Shown here in pieces: positions 1 through 8,360 of a DNA stretch of 64,000 nt (position 1 is its first letter; every line of letters begins with the position of its first letter). The notes beneath the pieces are model-generated. The model ran no database searches. It was not told the DNA's origin and worked only from the letters and a program-made list of their open reading frames with translations. The position numbers and the translations under genes are program-made. The stretch is from Actinomadura hibisca NBRC 15177 (GTDB taxonomy: Bacteria; Actinomycetota; Actinomycetes; Streptosporangiales; Streptosporangiaceae), in NCBI RefSeq assembly GCF_001552635.1, contig NZ_BCRO01000018.1, positions 119,503 through 183,502 of the forward strand, given 5' to 3'.

Positions 1-1
1 C

Positions 2-613
2 GGGACCGGCGGCACGTTCAGCGCGGGCGGCGACGTGCGCGAGATGCGGGGCGTCGGCCCCGAGGCGGTGGCGGCCCGGCTGGAGCCGCTGCATGAGGCG
101 GTCCGGCTCATGATGACCTGCGCCAAGCCGGTCGTCGCGGCCGTCGAGGGGGTCGCCGCCGGGCTGGGCATGTCGTTCGCCGTCGCGTGCGACCACGTGG
201 TGGCCGCCGAGGACGCGCGGTTCGTCGCCGCGTTCGGCAAGGTCGGCCTGGTCCCCGACGGCGGCCTGCTGTGGACGCTGCCGCAGCGCGTCGGGATCGG
301 CCGCGCCAAGGACCTGCTGGTGTTCGGCCGCACCGTCCCCGCGCGCCGCGCCCACGAGATCGGCTTGGCCGACAGCCTCGCCCCGTCCGGCGGCGCGCTG
401 GACGCCGCGCTGGAGCTGGCGGCCGAGGCCGCCGTCCTGGCCCCGCTGTCGGTCGCCGCGACCAAGCGGGTGCTGGCCCGCGCCGAACCCGACCTGGACC
501 GGCTGCTGGCGGCCGAGCGCGAGGAGCAGACCGCGATCTACGCCAGCGCCGACTTCGCCGAAGGCCGCGCCGCGTTCGCCGAACGCCGTCCGCCCCGCTT
601 CGAGGGCCGCTAA
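2..613 (+). CDS. Enoyl-CoA hydratase/isomerase family protein (5' truncated by window edge)
   Basis: Crotonase-fold enzyme acting on an acyl-CoA thioester. The reading frame is open to the left edge, and its first visible residues contain the oxyanion-hole signature FSAGGDV, so the true start lies outside the window. A second oxyanion segment (GVAAGLGMSFAVACDHVVA) follows. The usual hydratase glutamate region reads AFGKVGLVPDGG, the PaaG-like isomerase pattern in which an Asp replaces the second catalytic Glu. This favours an isomerase or ring-type substrate over a plain 2-enoyl-CoA hydratase. It ends 33 bases before an acyl-CoA dehydrogenase on the same strand, consistent with one beta-oxidation-type operon. 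The substrate cannot be told from sequence. Confidence 0.85.
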   Translation, partial: GTGGTFSAGGDVREMRGVGPEAVAARLEPLHEAVRLMMTCAKPVVAAVEGVAAGLGMSFAVACDHVVAAEDARFVAAFGKVGLVPDGGLLWTLPQRVGIGRAKDLLVFGRTVPARRAHEIGLADSLAPSGGALDAALELAAEAAVLAPLSVAATKRVLARAEPDLDRLLAAEREEQTAIYASADFAEGRAAFAERRPPRFEGR

Positions 614-646
614 GTCCGTCAGGTCCGTCCCGCAAGGAGAGCACCG

Positions 647-1822
647 GTGAGCAGACTCCAGCAGACCCACGGGCTGAGCGACGAGCAGCGCGAGATCGTC
701 GCGACGGTGCGGGCGTTCGTGGACAAGGAGATCCTCCCGGCCGCCGCCGACCTGGAGCGCGCCGACGAGTACCCGCAGGCGATCGTGGACCGGATGCGCG
801 AGCTGGGCCTGTTCGGGCTGATGATCGGCACCGGGCACGGCGGGCTGGGGGAGTCGCTGCTGACGTACGCGCTGGTGGTGGAGGAGCTGTCGCGCGGCTG
901 GATGAGCGTGTCGGGCATCGTCAACACGCACTTCATCGTCGCCTGGATGATCACCCACCACGGCACGCCGGAGCAGCGTGACCACTACCTGCCGAGGATG
1001 GCGACGGGCGAGGTCCGCGGCGCGTTCTCGATGTCGGAGCCGGGTTGCGGCTCGGACGTGTCGGCGATCCGCACCCGCGCGGTCCGCGACGGCGACCAGT
1101 ACGTGATCGACGGCCAGAAGATGTGGCTGACCAACGGCGCGTCGGCCAACCTGGTCGCCACCCTCGTCAAGACCGACCCCGCCGCCGGGCACCAGGGCAT
1201 GACGACGTTCCTGGTGGACAAGGAGCCCGGCTTCGGCGAGGTCGCGCCCGGCCTGACGGTCCCCGGGAAGATCTCCAAGATGGGCTACAAGGGCGTCGAC
1301 ACCACCGAGCTGGTCTTCGCCGGGCACCGCGTGCCCGCCGCGCAGGTCCTCGGCGGGGCCGAGGGACGCGGCTTCTACCAGATGATGGACGGCGTGGAGG
1401 TCGGCCGCGTCAACGTCGCCGCGCGCGGTTGCGGCGTCGCCCGCCGCGCCTACGAACTGGGCCTGGACTACGCCCGGCGGCGCGAGACGTTCGGCCGCCC
1501 CATCGCCGAGCACCAGGCGGTGCTGTTCCGGCTGGCGGAGATGGCGACCAAGGTGGAGGCCGCGCACCAGATGATGGTGATGGCCGCGCGCCGCAAGGAC
1601 TCCGGCGAGCGCAACGACCTGGAGGCGGGCATGGCCAAGTACCTGGCCAGCGAGTACTGCAAGGAGGTCGTGGAGGACTCCTTCCGCATCCACGGCGGCT
1701 ACGGGTACTCCACCGAGTACGAGATCGAGCGCCTGTACCGGGAGGCCCCGATGTTGCTGATCGGCGAGGGCACCGCCGACATCCAGAAGATGATCATCGG
1801 TCGGCGGTTGCTCGCCGAGTGA
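647..1822 (+). CDS. Acyl-CoA dehydrogenase
   Basis: FAD-dependent alpha,beta-dehydrogenation of an acyl-CoA. At 391 residues it is full length for the family. Visible signatures are the FAD/substrate loop FSMSEPGCGSDVSAIRT and the C-terminal block DSFRIHGGYGYSTEYEIERLYREA, which includes the usual region of the catalytic Glu (EIERLYRE). The GTG start follows an AAGGAG Shine-Dalgarno in the 33-base gap after the crotonase gene, so the two are probably co-transcribed. The chain-length or ring specificity is not visible. Proximity to the steroid-ring cluster downstream makes a role in sterol or branched acyl-CoA breakdown possible, but this is inference. Confidence 0.92.
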   Translation: MSRLQQTHGLSDEQREIVATVRAFVDKEILPAAADLERADEYPQAIVDRMRELGLFGLMIGTGHGGLGESLLTYALVVEELSRGWMSVSGIVNTHFIVAWMITHHGTPEQRDHYLPRMATGEVRGAFSMSEPGCGSDVSAIRTRAVRDGDQYVIDGQKMWLTNGASANLVATLVKTDPAAGHQGMTTFLVDKEPGFGEVAPGLTVPGKISKMGYKGVDTTELVFAGHRVPAAQVLGGAEGRGFYQMMDGVEVGRVNVAARGCGVARRAYELGLDYARRRETFGRPIAEHQAVLFRLAEMATKVEAAHQMMVMAARRKDSGERNDLEAGMAKYLASEYCKEVVEDSFRIHGGYGYSTEYEIERLYREAPMLLIGEGTADIQKMIIGRRLLAE

Positions 1823-1869
1823 GCGGCCGCCGCCCGGAACCGGGACGGACCGCCCGATATCGTGGCGGC

Positions 1870-2757
1870 ATGGCCGCTGCGAAGTCCCCCGCCACGTCCA
1901 CCAGCACGCCCACCACCACGTCCCCCACCACCGACCGCCGCCGCGAGGAGCTGCGCGACTTCCTGCGCACCCGCCGGGCCCGCCTCGCCCCCGCCGACGT
2001 CGGGATGCCCGAGGCGGGCCGCCGCCGCACGCCGGGGTTGCGCCGCGAGGAGGTCGCCGTGCTGGCCGGGGTCGGGGTGTCCTGGTACACCTGGCTGGAG
2101 CAGGGCCGCGACATCAAGGTGTCGGGCGAGGTCCTGGACGCGATCTGCCGCGCGCTGCGGCTGGACGGGCGCGAGCGCGAACACCTGTACCTGCTGGCCG
2201 GGCTGAACCCGCCGATCGCCGAGGCGCTCCCCGCGATCCCCGTCACCCCCGAGCTGCAGCGGCTGCTGGACGCCTGGTCGCCCCGGCCCGGCTACGTCCG
2301 CGACCGCTACTGGAACTTCCTGGCCATCAACGACGCCGCCCGCGAGGTGTTCGGCTACGGCGACACCGACCACAACTGCCTGATCAGCTTCTTCACCAAC
2401 GTCCACTACCGGGCGCTGCACGCCGAGTGGCAGGCGGCCGCGCCCGGCGTCGTCGGCCGGTTCCGCGCCGACGTCGCCCGCTACCCCGACGACCCCGAGT
2501 TCGACCGGCTGATCGAGGACATGCACGCCGCCAGCCCCGAGTTCGCCGAGTTGTGGGCGCGGCACGAGGTCGGTGGGGAGAGCCAGGTCCGCAAGGCGAT
2601 CCACCACCCCGAGGCGGGCGACCTGGTCTTCGAGGCGACGCAACTGCCGCTGCCCGACCGGCCCGGCCACAACCTGATCCTGCACAACCCGCTGCCCGGC
2701 ACCCTGGAGCGGCTGGAGCGCCACATGACGCGGATCAGGCTGGCCCGCGCGAGCTGA
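1870..2757 (+). CDS. XRE-family regulator with MmyB-like ligand-binding domain
   Basis: DNA-binding regulator of 295 residues. After a Thr/Ser/Pro-rich N-terminus (about 1-20) comes an HTH with the family hallmark RRTPGLRREEVAVLAGVGVSWYTWLEQGR. A C-terminal PAS-like MmyB domain follows (from about residue 110; NFLAINDAAREVFG, then the HEVGGESQVRKAIHHPEAG region). A TATCGT box at 1858-1863 ends 6 bases before the ATG, and no Shine-Dalgarno is visible, which suggests a leaderless mRNA starting at this ATG. It lies immediately upstream of a co-directional SDR/AKR/quinone-reductase run. Regulators of this type often control such oxidoreductase genes, so it is the likely regulator, possibly in response to a small hydrophobic ligand. 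Confidence 0.9.
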   Translation: MAAAKSPATSTSTPTTTSPTTDRRREELRDFLRTRRARLAPADVGMPEAGRRRTPGLRREEVAVLAGVGVSWYTWLEQGRDIKVSGEVLDAICRALRLDGREREHLYLLAGLNPPIAEALPAIPVTPELQRLLDAWSPRPGYVRDRYWNFLAINDAAREVFGYGDTDHNCLISFFTNVHYRALHAEWQAAAPGVVGRFRADVARYPDDPEFDRLIEDMHAASPEFAELWARHEVGGESQVRKAIHHPEAGDLVFEATQLPLPDRPGHNLILHNPLPGTLERLERHMTRIRLARAS

Positions 2758-2848
2758 CCGCCGTCCCACCAACGAGCAGGGTGGTGGTGGCACACCCAGG
2801 ATAAACGGGCACTGCCGACCCGCCCCGGCCCTCGGCAGGATCGACGGC

Positions 2849-3604
2849 ATGGACAACGAACGATTCGCCGGGAAGACCGCTCTGGTGACCGGCGGGAGCA
2901 GCGGCATGGGCCTGGCCACCGCCCGCCGCCTGCTGGACGAGGGCGCCGACGTCGTCATCACCGGCCGCGACGCGGGCCGCCTGGAGCGGGCGGCCAAGGA
3001 GCTGGACGCGGGCGACCGCGTCCTGGCCGTCGCGGGCGACGCCGCGAGCCCGGCCGACCTCGACGCCCTCATGGCCACGATCGCCGACCGGCACGGGCGG
3101 CTCGACGTGCTGTTCGCCAACGCGGGCGTCGGCACCTTCAAGCGCGCCGCCGACATCACCGAGGCCGACTTCGACCACACCGTGGGCGTCAACCTCAAGG
3201 GCGTGTTCTTCACCGTCCAGAAGGCCGTCCCGCTGCTGCCCCGGGGCGGCGCGGTCGTGATCAACGCCTCGTGGACCACGAACCGGGGCCTGCCGCTCGC
3301 CTCGGTCTACTCCGCGACCAAGGCCGCCGCGCACAACCTCGCCCGCACCTTCGCCGCCGAGCTGGCGGACCGAGGCGTCCGCGTCAACTCGGTCAGTCCC
3401 GGGTACATCGACACCCCCATGTACCCGGAGGCGGCGCTCCCGGCGGAGGAGGCGGCCGCGCTGCGCGCGCGGGTCGCCGCCGGGCGCTTCGGCCGGCCCG
3501 AGGAGGTCGCCGCGGCGGTCGCCTTCCTCGCCTCCGCCGACGCCTCCTACGTCAACGCACAGGACCTGGTCATCGACGGCGGCCTCGTCGCCGCCGCGGC
3601 CTGA
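2849..3604 (+). CDS. SDR family NAD(P)-dependent oxidoreductase
   Basis: Classical short-chain dehydrogenase of 251 residues with a Rossmann fold. The cofactor motif is TGGSSGMG near residue 12, followed by the NAG motif in LFANAGVG, the catalytic Tyr-Lys in YSATK near residue 151, and SPGYIDTPM. The C-terminal glycine loop (VIDGG) is intact. It is the first gene of a three-gene oxidoreductase run (gaps of 18 bases and then a 1-base overlap) that follows the XRE regulator. An Arg in ITGRDAGR after beta-strand 2 suggests a preference for NADPH. The substrate is unknown; such genes often act in aldehyde, ketone or xenobiotic detoxification. Confidence 0.9.
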   Translation: MDNERFAGKTALVTGGSSGMGLATARRLLDEGADVVITGRDAGRLERAAKELDAGDRVLAVAGDAASPADLDALMATIADRHGRLDVLFANAGVGTFKRAADITEADFDHTVGVNLKGVFFTVQKAVPLLPRGGAVVINASWTTNRGLPLASVYSATKAAAHNLARTFAAELADRGVRVNSVSPGYIDTPMYPEAALPAEEAAALRARVAAGRFGRPEEVAAAVAFLASADASYVNAQDLVIDGGLVAAAA

Positions 3605-3622
3605 ACCCCGAAGGGAAACATC

Positions 3623-4633
3623 ATGCGCACTCGCGACTTCCACGGCACCCCCGTCGGCGCGGTCGGCCTCGGCTGCATGGGCATGAGCTGGGCCTACAGC
3701 GCCTCCGAGCGGGACGACGACGCCTCGGTCGCCCTGATCCGCGAGGCCCTCGACCTCGGCGTGACGTTCCTGGACACCGCCCAGGTGTACGGCGACGGCC
3801 ACAACGAGACCCTCGTCGGCCGCGCCCTGCGGGGCCGCCGCGACCAGGCGGTCGTCGCCACCAAGACCGGCCTGGTCGTCGACGACGCCGCCACCCACGC
3901 CATGCACCGCGACGGCTCGCCCGAGCACGTCCGGCGCTCGGCCGAGGAGAGCCTGCGCCGCCTCGGCATCGACGCCATCGACCTGTTCTACCTGCACCGC
4001 GTCGACCCCGGCGTGCCGCTCGCCGAGTCCTGGGGCGCGATGGCCGAGCTGGTCGCCGAGGGCAAGGTCCGCCGCCTGGGCCTGTCGGAGGTCACCGTCG
4101 CGCAGGCCGAGGAGGCGCACCGCGCCCACCCGGTCGCCGCGATCCAGTCGGAGCTGTCGTTGTGGACGCGCGACGCGATGGGCGCGCCCGGCGGCATCGC
4201 GGGCGGCGGCTCCGACAGCACCGCCGCCGCGACCGGGGGCGTCGGCGACGTGGTCGGCTGGTGCCGCGACAACGGCGCGGCGTTCGTGCCGTTCTCCCCG
4301 CTCGGCCGCGGCTTCCTCACCGGCGCGGTCAGCAGCGCCGACTTCGAGGAGGGCGACTTCCGCGCCGGGAACCCGCGCTTCCAGGAGGAGGCGCTGAAGG
4401 CCAACCTGCGGATCGTCGAGGTCGTCAAGACCGTCGCCGGGCGGCACGGCGCGACGCCCGCGCAGGTCGCCATCGCCTGGACGCTCGCCCAGGGCGACCA
4501 CGTCATCCCGATCCCCGGCACCAAGAAGTCCCGCTACCTGCGCGACAACGCGGGCGCGGCCGCCCTGGACCTCACCGCCGCCGACCTCGCCGACCTCGAC
4601 TCCGTCCCCCTCCCCACCGGAGACCGGTACTGA
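3623..4633 (+). CDS. Aldo/keto reductase
   Basis: NADPH-dependent carbonyl reductase with a TIM-barrel fold, 336 residues. The catalytic tetrad is visible as Asp and Tyr in FLDTAQVYG, Lys in VVATKTG and His in FYLHRVD. Cofactor contacts are in FSPLGRGFLTG and near the C-terminus (IPIPGTKKSRYLRDN). An odd feature is a Gly/Ala/Ser-rich stretch of about 24 residues (around 188-212, MGAPGGIAGGGSDSTAAATG) inserted where relatives pass directly from SLWTRD to WCRDNGAAFVPFSPLG. It probably forms an external loop. Its stop codon overlaps the ATG of the next gene by one base (TGATG), indicating translational coupling. Confidence 0.92.
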   Translation: MRTRDFHGTPVGAVGLGCMGMSWAYSASERDDDASVALIREALDLGVTFLDTAQVYGDGHNETLVGRALRGRRDQAVVATKTGLVVDDAATHAMHRDGSPEHVRRSAEESLRRLGIDAIDLFYLHRVDPGVPLAESWGAMAELVAEGKVRRLGLSEVTVAQAEEAHRAHPVAAIQSELSLWTRDAMGAPGGIAGGGSDSTAAATGGVGDVVGWCRDNGAAFVPFSPLGRGFLTGAVSSADFEEGDFRAGNPRFQEEALKANLRIVEVVKTVAGRHGATPAQVAIAWTLAQGDHVIPIPGTKKSRYLRDNAGAAALDLTAADLADLDSVPLPTGDRY

Positions 4634-5583
4634 TGCGCGCGATCACCATTCCCGAGTTCGGCGGGGCCGACGTCCTGCGCGCCGCCGACGTCAAGACCCC
4701 CGAGCCCGGCCCCGGCCAGGTGTCGATCGACGTGGCCTACGCGGGCGCGAACTTCGCCGAGATCCTCTACCGGCGGGGCGTGGTCGACGTGCCGCTGCCG
4801 TTCGTGCCCGGCATCGAGGTGTCCGGGCACGTGCGCGCCGTCGGCGACGGCGTCGAGGACCTGCGGCCCGGCCGGCCCGTCGCGGCGCTGACCATCGTGG
4901 ACAGCGGCGGCTACGCGGAGGTGGCGGTCACCTCCGCCGACCTGGTCGCCCCGCTGGACGGGCTGCCGCTGGACGTCGCGGCGGCCGTGCCGTCCAACAG
5001 CACCACGGCGTTCCTGGTCCTGGACCGGGTCGCGCGGATCGAGCCGGGCGAGAGCGTGCTGGTGCACGCCGCCGCCGGGGGAGTGGGCAGCCAGCTCGGC
5101 CAGGCCGCCCGCCTGCTCGGCGCGGGCCGCGTCGTCGGCACGGTCGGCAGTTCCGCCAAGATCGAGGCGGCGCGCGCGTTCGGCTACGACGAGGTCGTGT
5201 TGCGCGACCGGCGGCCGGACGGCCCGTTCGACGTCGTCGTGGACATGGTCGGCGGCCCGGCGCGCCGCGCGGGCCTGGACCTGCTCGCGCCGATGGGCCG
5301 CCTGGTCGTGATGGGCAACGCCTCGGGCGCCGACGACGTCGGCCTGTCCGCCAACGACCTGTGGTTCGCCAACAGGACGGTGTCGGGCTTCAACCTGGCC
5401 GCGTTCTCCGCCGCGCACCCCGAGCAGGCGGGCCGGGCCCTGCGCCGCGCGGTCGCGGCCGCCGAGTCGGGCACCCTGCGCGTGCGGGTGGAGACGCTGC
5501 CGCTGGAGCGGGCCGCCGAGGCGCACCGCCGCATCGAGTCCGGCGCGACGACCGGCAAGCTCGTCCTGGCGGTCGCCCCGTGA
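4633..5583 (+). CDS. Zinc-independent MDR oxidoreductase, quinone-reductase-like
   Basis: Medium-chain dehydrogenase/reductase of 316 residues. The N-terminal GroES-like half (GANFAEILYRRGVVDVPLPFVPGIEVSG) lacks the structural and catalytic Cys/His set of zinc alcohol dehydrogenases. The cofactor fold shows the AAAGGVGSQLGQ motif near residue 145. It therefore resembles NADPH:quinone reductase or zeta-crystallin. ATG overlaps the preceding aldo/keto reductase stop by one base, so the two are translated together. The three enzymes SDR, AKR and MDR form a plausible reductive detoxification operon under the upstream XRE regulator. Confidence 0.9.
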   Translation: MRAITIPEFGGADVLRAADVKTPEPGPGQVSIDVAYAGANFAEILYRRGVVDVPLPFVPGIEVSGHVRAVGDGVEDLRPGRPVAALTIVDSGGYAEVAVTSADLVAPLDGLPLDVAAAVPSNSTTAFLVLDRVARIEPGESVLVHAAAGGVGSQLGQAARLLGAGRVVGTVGSSAKIEAARAFGYDEVVLRDRRPDGPFDVVVDMVGGPARRAGLDLLAPMGRLVVMGNASGADDVGLSANDLWFANRTVSGFNLAAFSAAHPEQAGRALRRAVAAAESGTLRVRVETLPLERAAEAHRRIESGATTGKLVLAVAP

Positions 5584-5590
5584 CGCCCGC

Positions 5591-5644
5591 GCCGGGCGCG
5601 CCGCACGCGCGCGCCCGGCACGGCCGTCGCGGACCCGGTCCGCG
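5591..5644 (+). terminator. Two consecutive hairpins after the oxidoreductase operon
   Basis: The first stem is GCCGGGCGCG (5591-5600) with CGCGCCCGGC (5610-5619). The second is CGCGGAC (5628-5634) with GTCCGCG (5638-5644), with a 3-base loop. No U-tract follows, as is common for actinomycete terminators. Confidence 0.6.
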
Positions 5645-5749
5645 GCGGGTCCGGCCTGTTGCGGACGGAATCGGCGGTTCCGCTGGAGGGCGGCCCGGCG
5701 GCGCGACAGAATGATCTTCTGTTGCGGCCCCCGACGCGAGGAGCAGGCC

Positions 5750-6568
5750 TTGACCACCCCCGAGCAGGCGCCGCCCGGCGTGGACCCCGCCGTCCCGAGC
5801 GTCGCCCGCATGTACGACTACTACCTGGGCGGCAAGGACAACTTCGCCGCCGACCGCGAGGCCGCCGAGAAGGTCATCGCGATCAGCCGCGAGGTCGGCA
5901 ACGACCTGCGCGGGGCCGCCCGCGCCAACCGGGCCTTCCTCGGCCGGGCCGTGCGGTCGCTGGCCGCGCGGGGCTGCCGCCAGTTCCTCGACGTCGGGGC
6001 CGGGCTGCCCACGCAGGAGAACGTCCACCAGGTCGTGCTGCGCGAGGTGCCCGACGCGCAGGTCGTCTACGTCGACAACGACCCGACGGTGCTCGTCCAC
6101 GCCCGCGCCCTGCTCGCCGACAACCCCCAGACCAGCGTCGTCGAGGGCGACCTGCTCGACCCCGAGGCCATCCGCGCCCACCGGGTGGTGCGCGAGCGCA
6201 TCGACTTCGACCGGCCCGTGACCGTGATCCTGTGCGCGATCCTCCAGTTCGTGCCCGACGACGAGGTGGCCGCCTCGATCGTGGCGCGGTTGTGCGCGGA
6301 CCTCGCGCCCGGCAGCCACCTGGTGTTGTCGCACCCGTTCCCCGGCGAGGGCCAGGACGGGCCGTTGTCGCAGGTGGACGGCATCTACAAGCGCAGCGCC
6401 GCCGGGTCGTTCACGCTGCGCAGCCGCGACCGGCTCGCCACGCTGCTCGGCGACGCCGAGCCCGTGCCGCCGGGCCTCGCGCCGGTGGAGGTGTGGGAGC
6501 CGGGCGCCGACCTGACGCCCGACTTCCGCGTCCCCACCTACCTCGGGGTCGTCGCCCGCGTCAGGTAG
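5750..6568 (+). CDS. SAM-dependent methyltransferase, DUF574 (Methyltransf_19) family
   Basis: Predicted class I methyltransferase of the DUF574 family, which is abundant in actinomycetes and has largely unknown substrates. The family start signature VPSVARMYDYYLGGKDNFAA is near the N-terminus. It is followed by the SAM-site region FLDVGAGLPTQENVH, the Asp-containing VVYVDNDPTVLVHARALL, and a motif-IV-like CAILQFVPDDEV. I chose the TTG at 5750 because GAGGAG (5738-5743) lies 6 bases before it; an in-frame ATG at 5711 has no ribosome site. The 3' end overlaps the convergent ipdC-like gene by 31 bases. Confidence 0.85.
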   Translation: MTTPEQAPPGVDPAVPSVARMYDYYLGGKDNFAADREAAEKVIAISREVGNDLRGAARANRAFLGRAVRSLAARGCRQFLDVGAGLPTQENVHQVVLREVPDAQVVYVDNDPTVLVHARALLADNPQTSVVEGDLLDPEAIRAHRVVRERIDFDRPVTVILCAILQFVPDDEVAASIVARLCADLAPGSHLVLSHPFPGEGQDGPLSQVDGIYKRSAAGSFTLRSRDRLATLLGDAEPVPPGLAPVEVWEPGADLTPDFRVPTYLGVVARVR

Positions 6569-7617
6569 GCGTGCTGGGCGGCGATCCGCCCGGCCGCCTG
6601 CGCGACGATCGCGTCGATCAGCTCGGCGCAACCCGGCAGGTCGTCCAGCACCGCGACGACCTGCCCGGACGCCATCACGCCGAGGTCGGGACGGCCGTCC
6701 ACCATGGCCGCCTTCAGCAACATCGGCGTGTTGCCCGCCATCAGCACCTGCGACCACGACAGGTCCTTGCCGTGCTTCATCGCGCGGCCGTCGGCGAGCA
6801 TCGCGCGCCAGGACATGCCGGAGATCTTCTTGAACGCGGCGGCGTTGCGCAGCGCGCGGACGGTGCCGGACACGCGGCCGGAACGTTCGAGGGCGTCCAC
6901 CAGGTCGCTGCGCAACACCCGGTGCGGCATGCCGTCCACCTGGCGGGTCACCACGGTCTCGGTGGTGCCGAGGTAGACGCGCTTGACCTCCTCGGGCACC
7001 GCCGAGTCGGCGGTCAGCAGGAACCGGGTGCCCATCGCCACGCCCGCCGCGCCGTAGGCGAGGGCGGCGGCCAGGCCGCGGCCGTCGAAGAACCCGCCGG
7101 CGGCGATCACGGGGATGTCCACCGCGTCCACCACCTGCGGCAGCAGCAGCGTCGTGGCGACCGCGCCGGTGTGGCCGCCGCCCTCGCCGCCCTGCACGAG
7201 CACCGCGTCGGCGCCCCACGCGGCGACCTTCTCGGCGTGGCGGCGCGCGCCCACCGAGGGGATCACCACCACGCCCGCGTCCTTGAGCTTGGCGATCAGG
7301 TCGGGCTTGGGGGCCAGCGCGAAGGAGGCGACCTTGACCTGCTCCTTGATGAGCAGGTCGATGCGGTCGCCCGCGTCGGAGGCGTCGGCGCGCAGGTTGA
7401 CGCCGAACGGCGCGTCGGTGCGCTCCTTCACCTCCCGCACGGCCGCGGTGAGCTGGTCGAGCGTCATCGTCGCCGACGCCAGGATGCCGAGGCCGCCCGC
7501 GTTCGCCACCGCCGTCACCAGGCGCGGGCCCGCCACCCAGCCCATGCCGGTCTGCACGACCGGGTGACGCACGCCCACCAGCCGGGTCAGCGGCGTCTCC
7601 AGGACCTGCCCGCTCAC
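6538..7617 (-). CDS. ipdC: Nitronate-monooxygenase-family flavoprotein, IpdC-like
   Basis: FMN-dependent TIM-barrel protein of 359 residues in the nitronate monooxygenase / 2-nitropropane dioxygenase family. FMN contacts are visible in VVQTGMGWVAGPRLVTAVANAG, in the GGEGGGHTG loop and in PVIAAGGFFDGRG. By position it is the counterpart of mycobacterial Rv3553 (IpdC), a reductase in steroid ring C/D degradation, rather than a nitroalkane oxidase. Its GTG start overlaps the ipdB stop (GTGA), so it is translationally coupled as the last gene of echA20-ipdA-ipdB-ipdC. Assignment to IpdC rests on family plus synteny. Confidence 0.85.
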   Translation of the reverse strand: MSGQVLETPLTRLVGVRHPVVQTGMGWVAGPRLVTAVANAGGLGILASATMTLDQLTAAVREVKERTDAPFGVNLRADASDAGDRIDLLIKEQVKVASFALAPKPDLIAKLKDAGVVVIPSVGARRHAEKVAAWGADAVLVQGGEGGGHTGAVATTLLLPQVVDAVDIPVIAAGGFFDGRGLAAALAYGAAGVAMGTRFLLTADSAVPEEVKRVYLGTTETVVTRQVDGMPHRVLRSDLVDALERSGRVSGTVRALRNAAAFKKISGMSWRAMLADGRAMKHGKDLSWSQVLMAGNTPMLLKAAMVDGRPDLGVMASGQVVAVLDDLPGCAELIDAIVAQAAGRIAAQHAYLTRATTPR

Positions 7618-8360
7618 TGGGGCACCTCGCGTTCCCGCAGGCCCTTGGGGTCGAGGACCTCGCGCATGACGCGCAGCTCCTCGGCGCTCGGCAGGCGCGT
7701 GTCGGGCACCTCGTCCGGGACGGCCAGCTCGAAGCCGGTGTTCTCGACGACCTGCTCGACGGTGACGCCGGGGTGCACCGACCGCAGCCGCATCCGCCGG
7801 TCGGGCGTGGCGAAGTCCAGCACGGCCAGGTTGGTGACCACGCGCCGGATCTCGTGCGCGCCCCGGTCGTGGCCGACGCCGCTGACGAAGTCCACCTTTT
7901 CGGTGAACACCCGCGTGGAGTGCTTGGGCACCCAGTAGCTGGTCGTGTTGAGCAGGGTGTTGCCGGGCCCGCCCCGCACGCCCAGCAGTTGCCGCGAGGG
8001 GCGCTCCCAGTCGCCGATGCAGGAGATGTTGGTGTTGCCGAACGCGTCGATCTGGCTGGGGCCCATCACCACGTGCCGCCGCCCGTTCAGCACCAGCCAC
8101 AGGTGGTCGCGGAACGGCAGCCAGCCCTCCACCTCGGCGGCCTGCGCGCCGAGCGGGACCGGCGCGGCGCTCAGCGACGGGCCGCCGTCGGTGGTCAGCA
8201 GGTCCGGCTCGAAGGTGGCGCGGGCGAGCCGCGAGCCCAGCATCGGCACGAACCCGGCGACGGCCGCGGCGACGATCTCCCCGTCGCCCCGGAACAGGTC
8301 GGCGCAGGCGGCGGCGCACACCTCGGCGCGCGTCGCGGTCTCGGTGGCGGTCGTGCTCAT
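7614..8360 (-). CDS. ipdB: CoA-transferase-like beta subunit, IpdB-like
   Basis: Beta subunit (248 residues) of the IpdAB heterodimer. In mycobacteria this is a CoA-transferase-fold enzyme that hydrolyses a ring of COCHEA-CoA during cholesterol catabolism and does not transfer CoA. Recognisable segments are VVMGPSQIDAFGNTNISCIG, GVRGGPGNTLLNTTSYWVPKHS and the C-terminal LRSVHPGVTVEQVVENTGF typical of CoA-transferase beta chains. It overlaps ipdA by 4 bases (ATGA) and ipdC by 3 (GTGA), a layout that would give equal subunit synthesis. Function is inferred from high motif similarity and gene order. Confidence 0.88.
   Translation of the reverse strand: MSTTATETATRAEVCAAACADLFRGDGEIVAAAVAGFVPMLGSRLARATFEPDLLTTDGGPSLSAAPVPLGAQAAEVEGWLPFRDHLWLVLNGRRHVVMGPSQIDAFGNTNISCIGDWERPSRQLLGVRGGPGNTLLNTTSYWVPKHSTRVFTEKVDFVSGVGHDRGAHEIRRVVTNLAVLDFATPDRRMRLRSVHPGVTVEQVVENTGFELAVPDEVPDTRLPSAEELRVMREVLDPKGLREREVPQ

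Noticed and set aside
6538..7617. True nitronate monooxygenase
   Set aside because: Family match is general; the position next to ipdAB and echA20 makes the IpdC role more likely.
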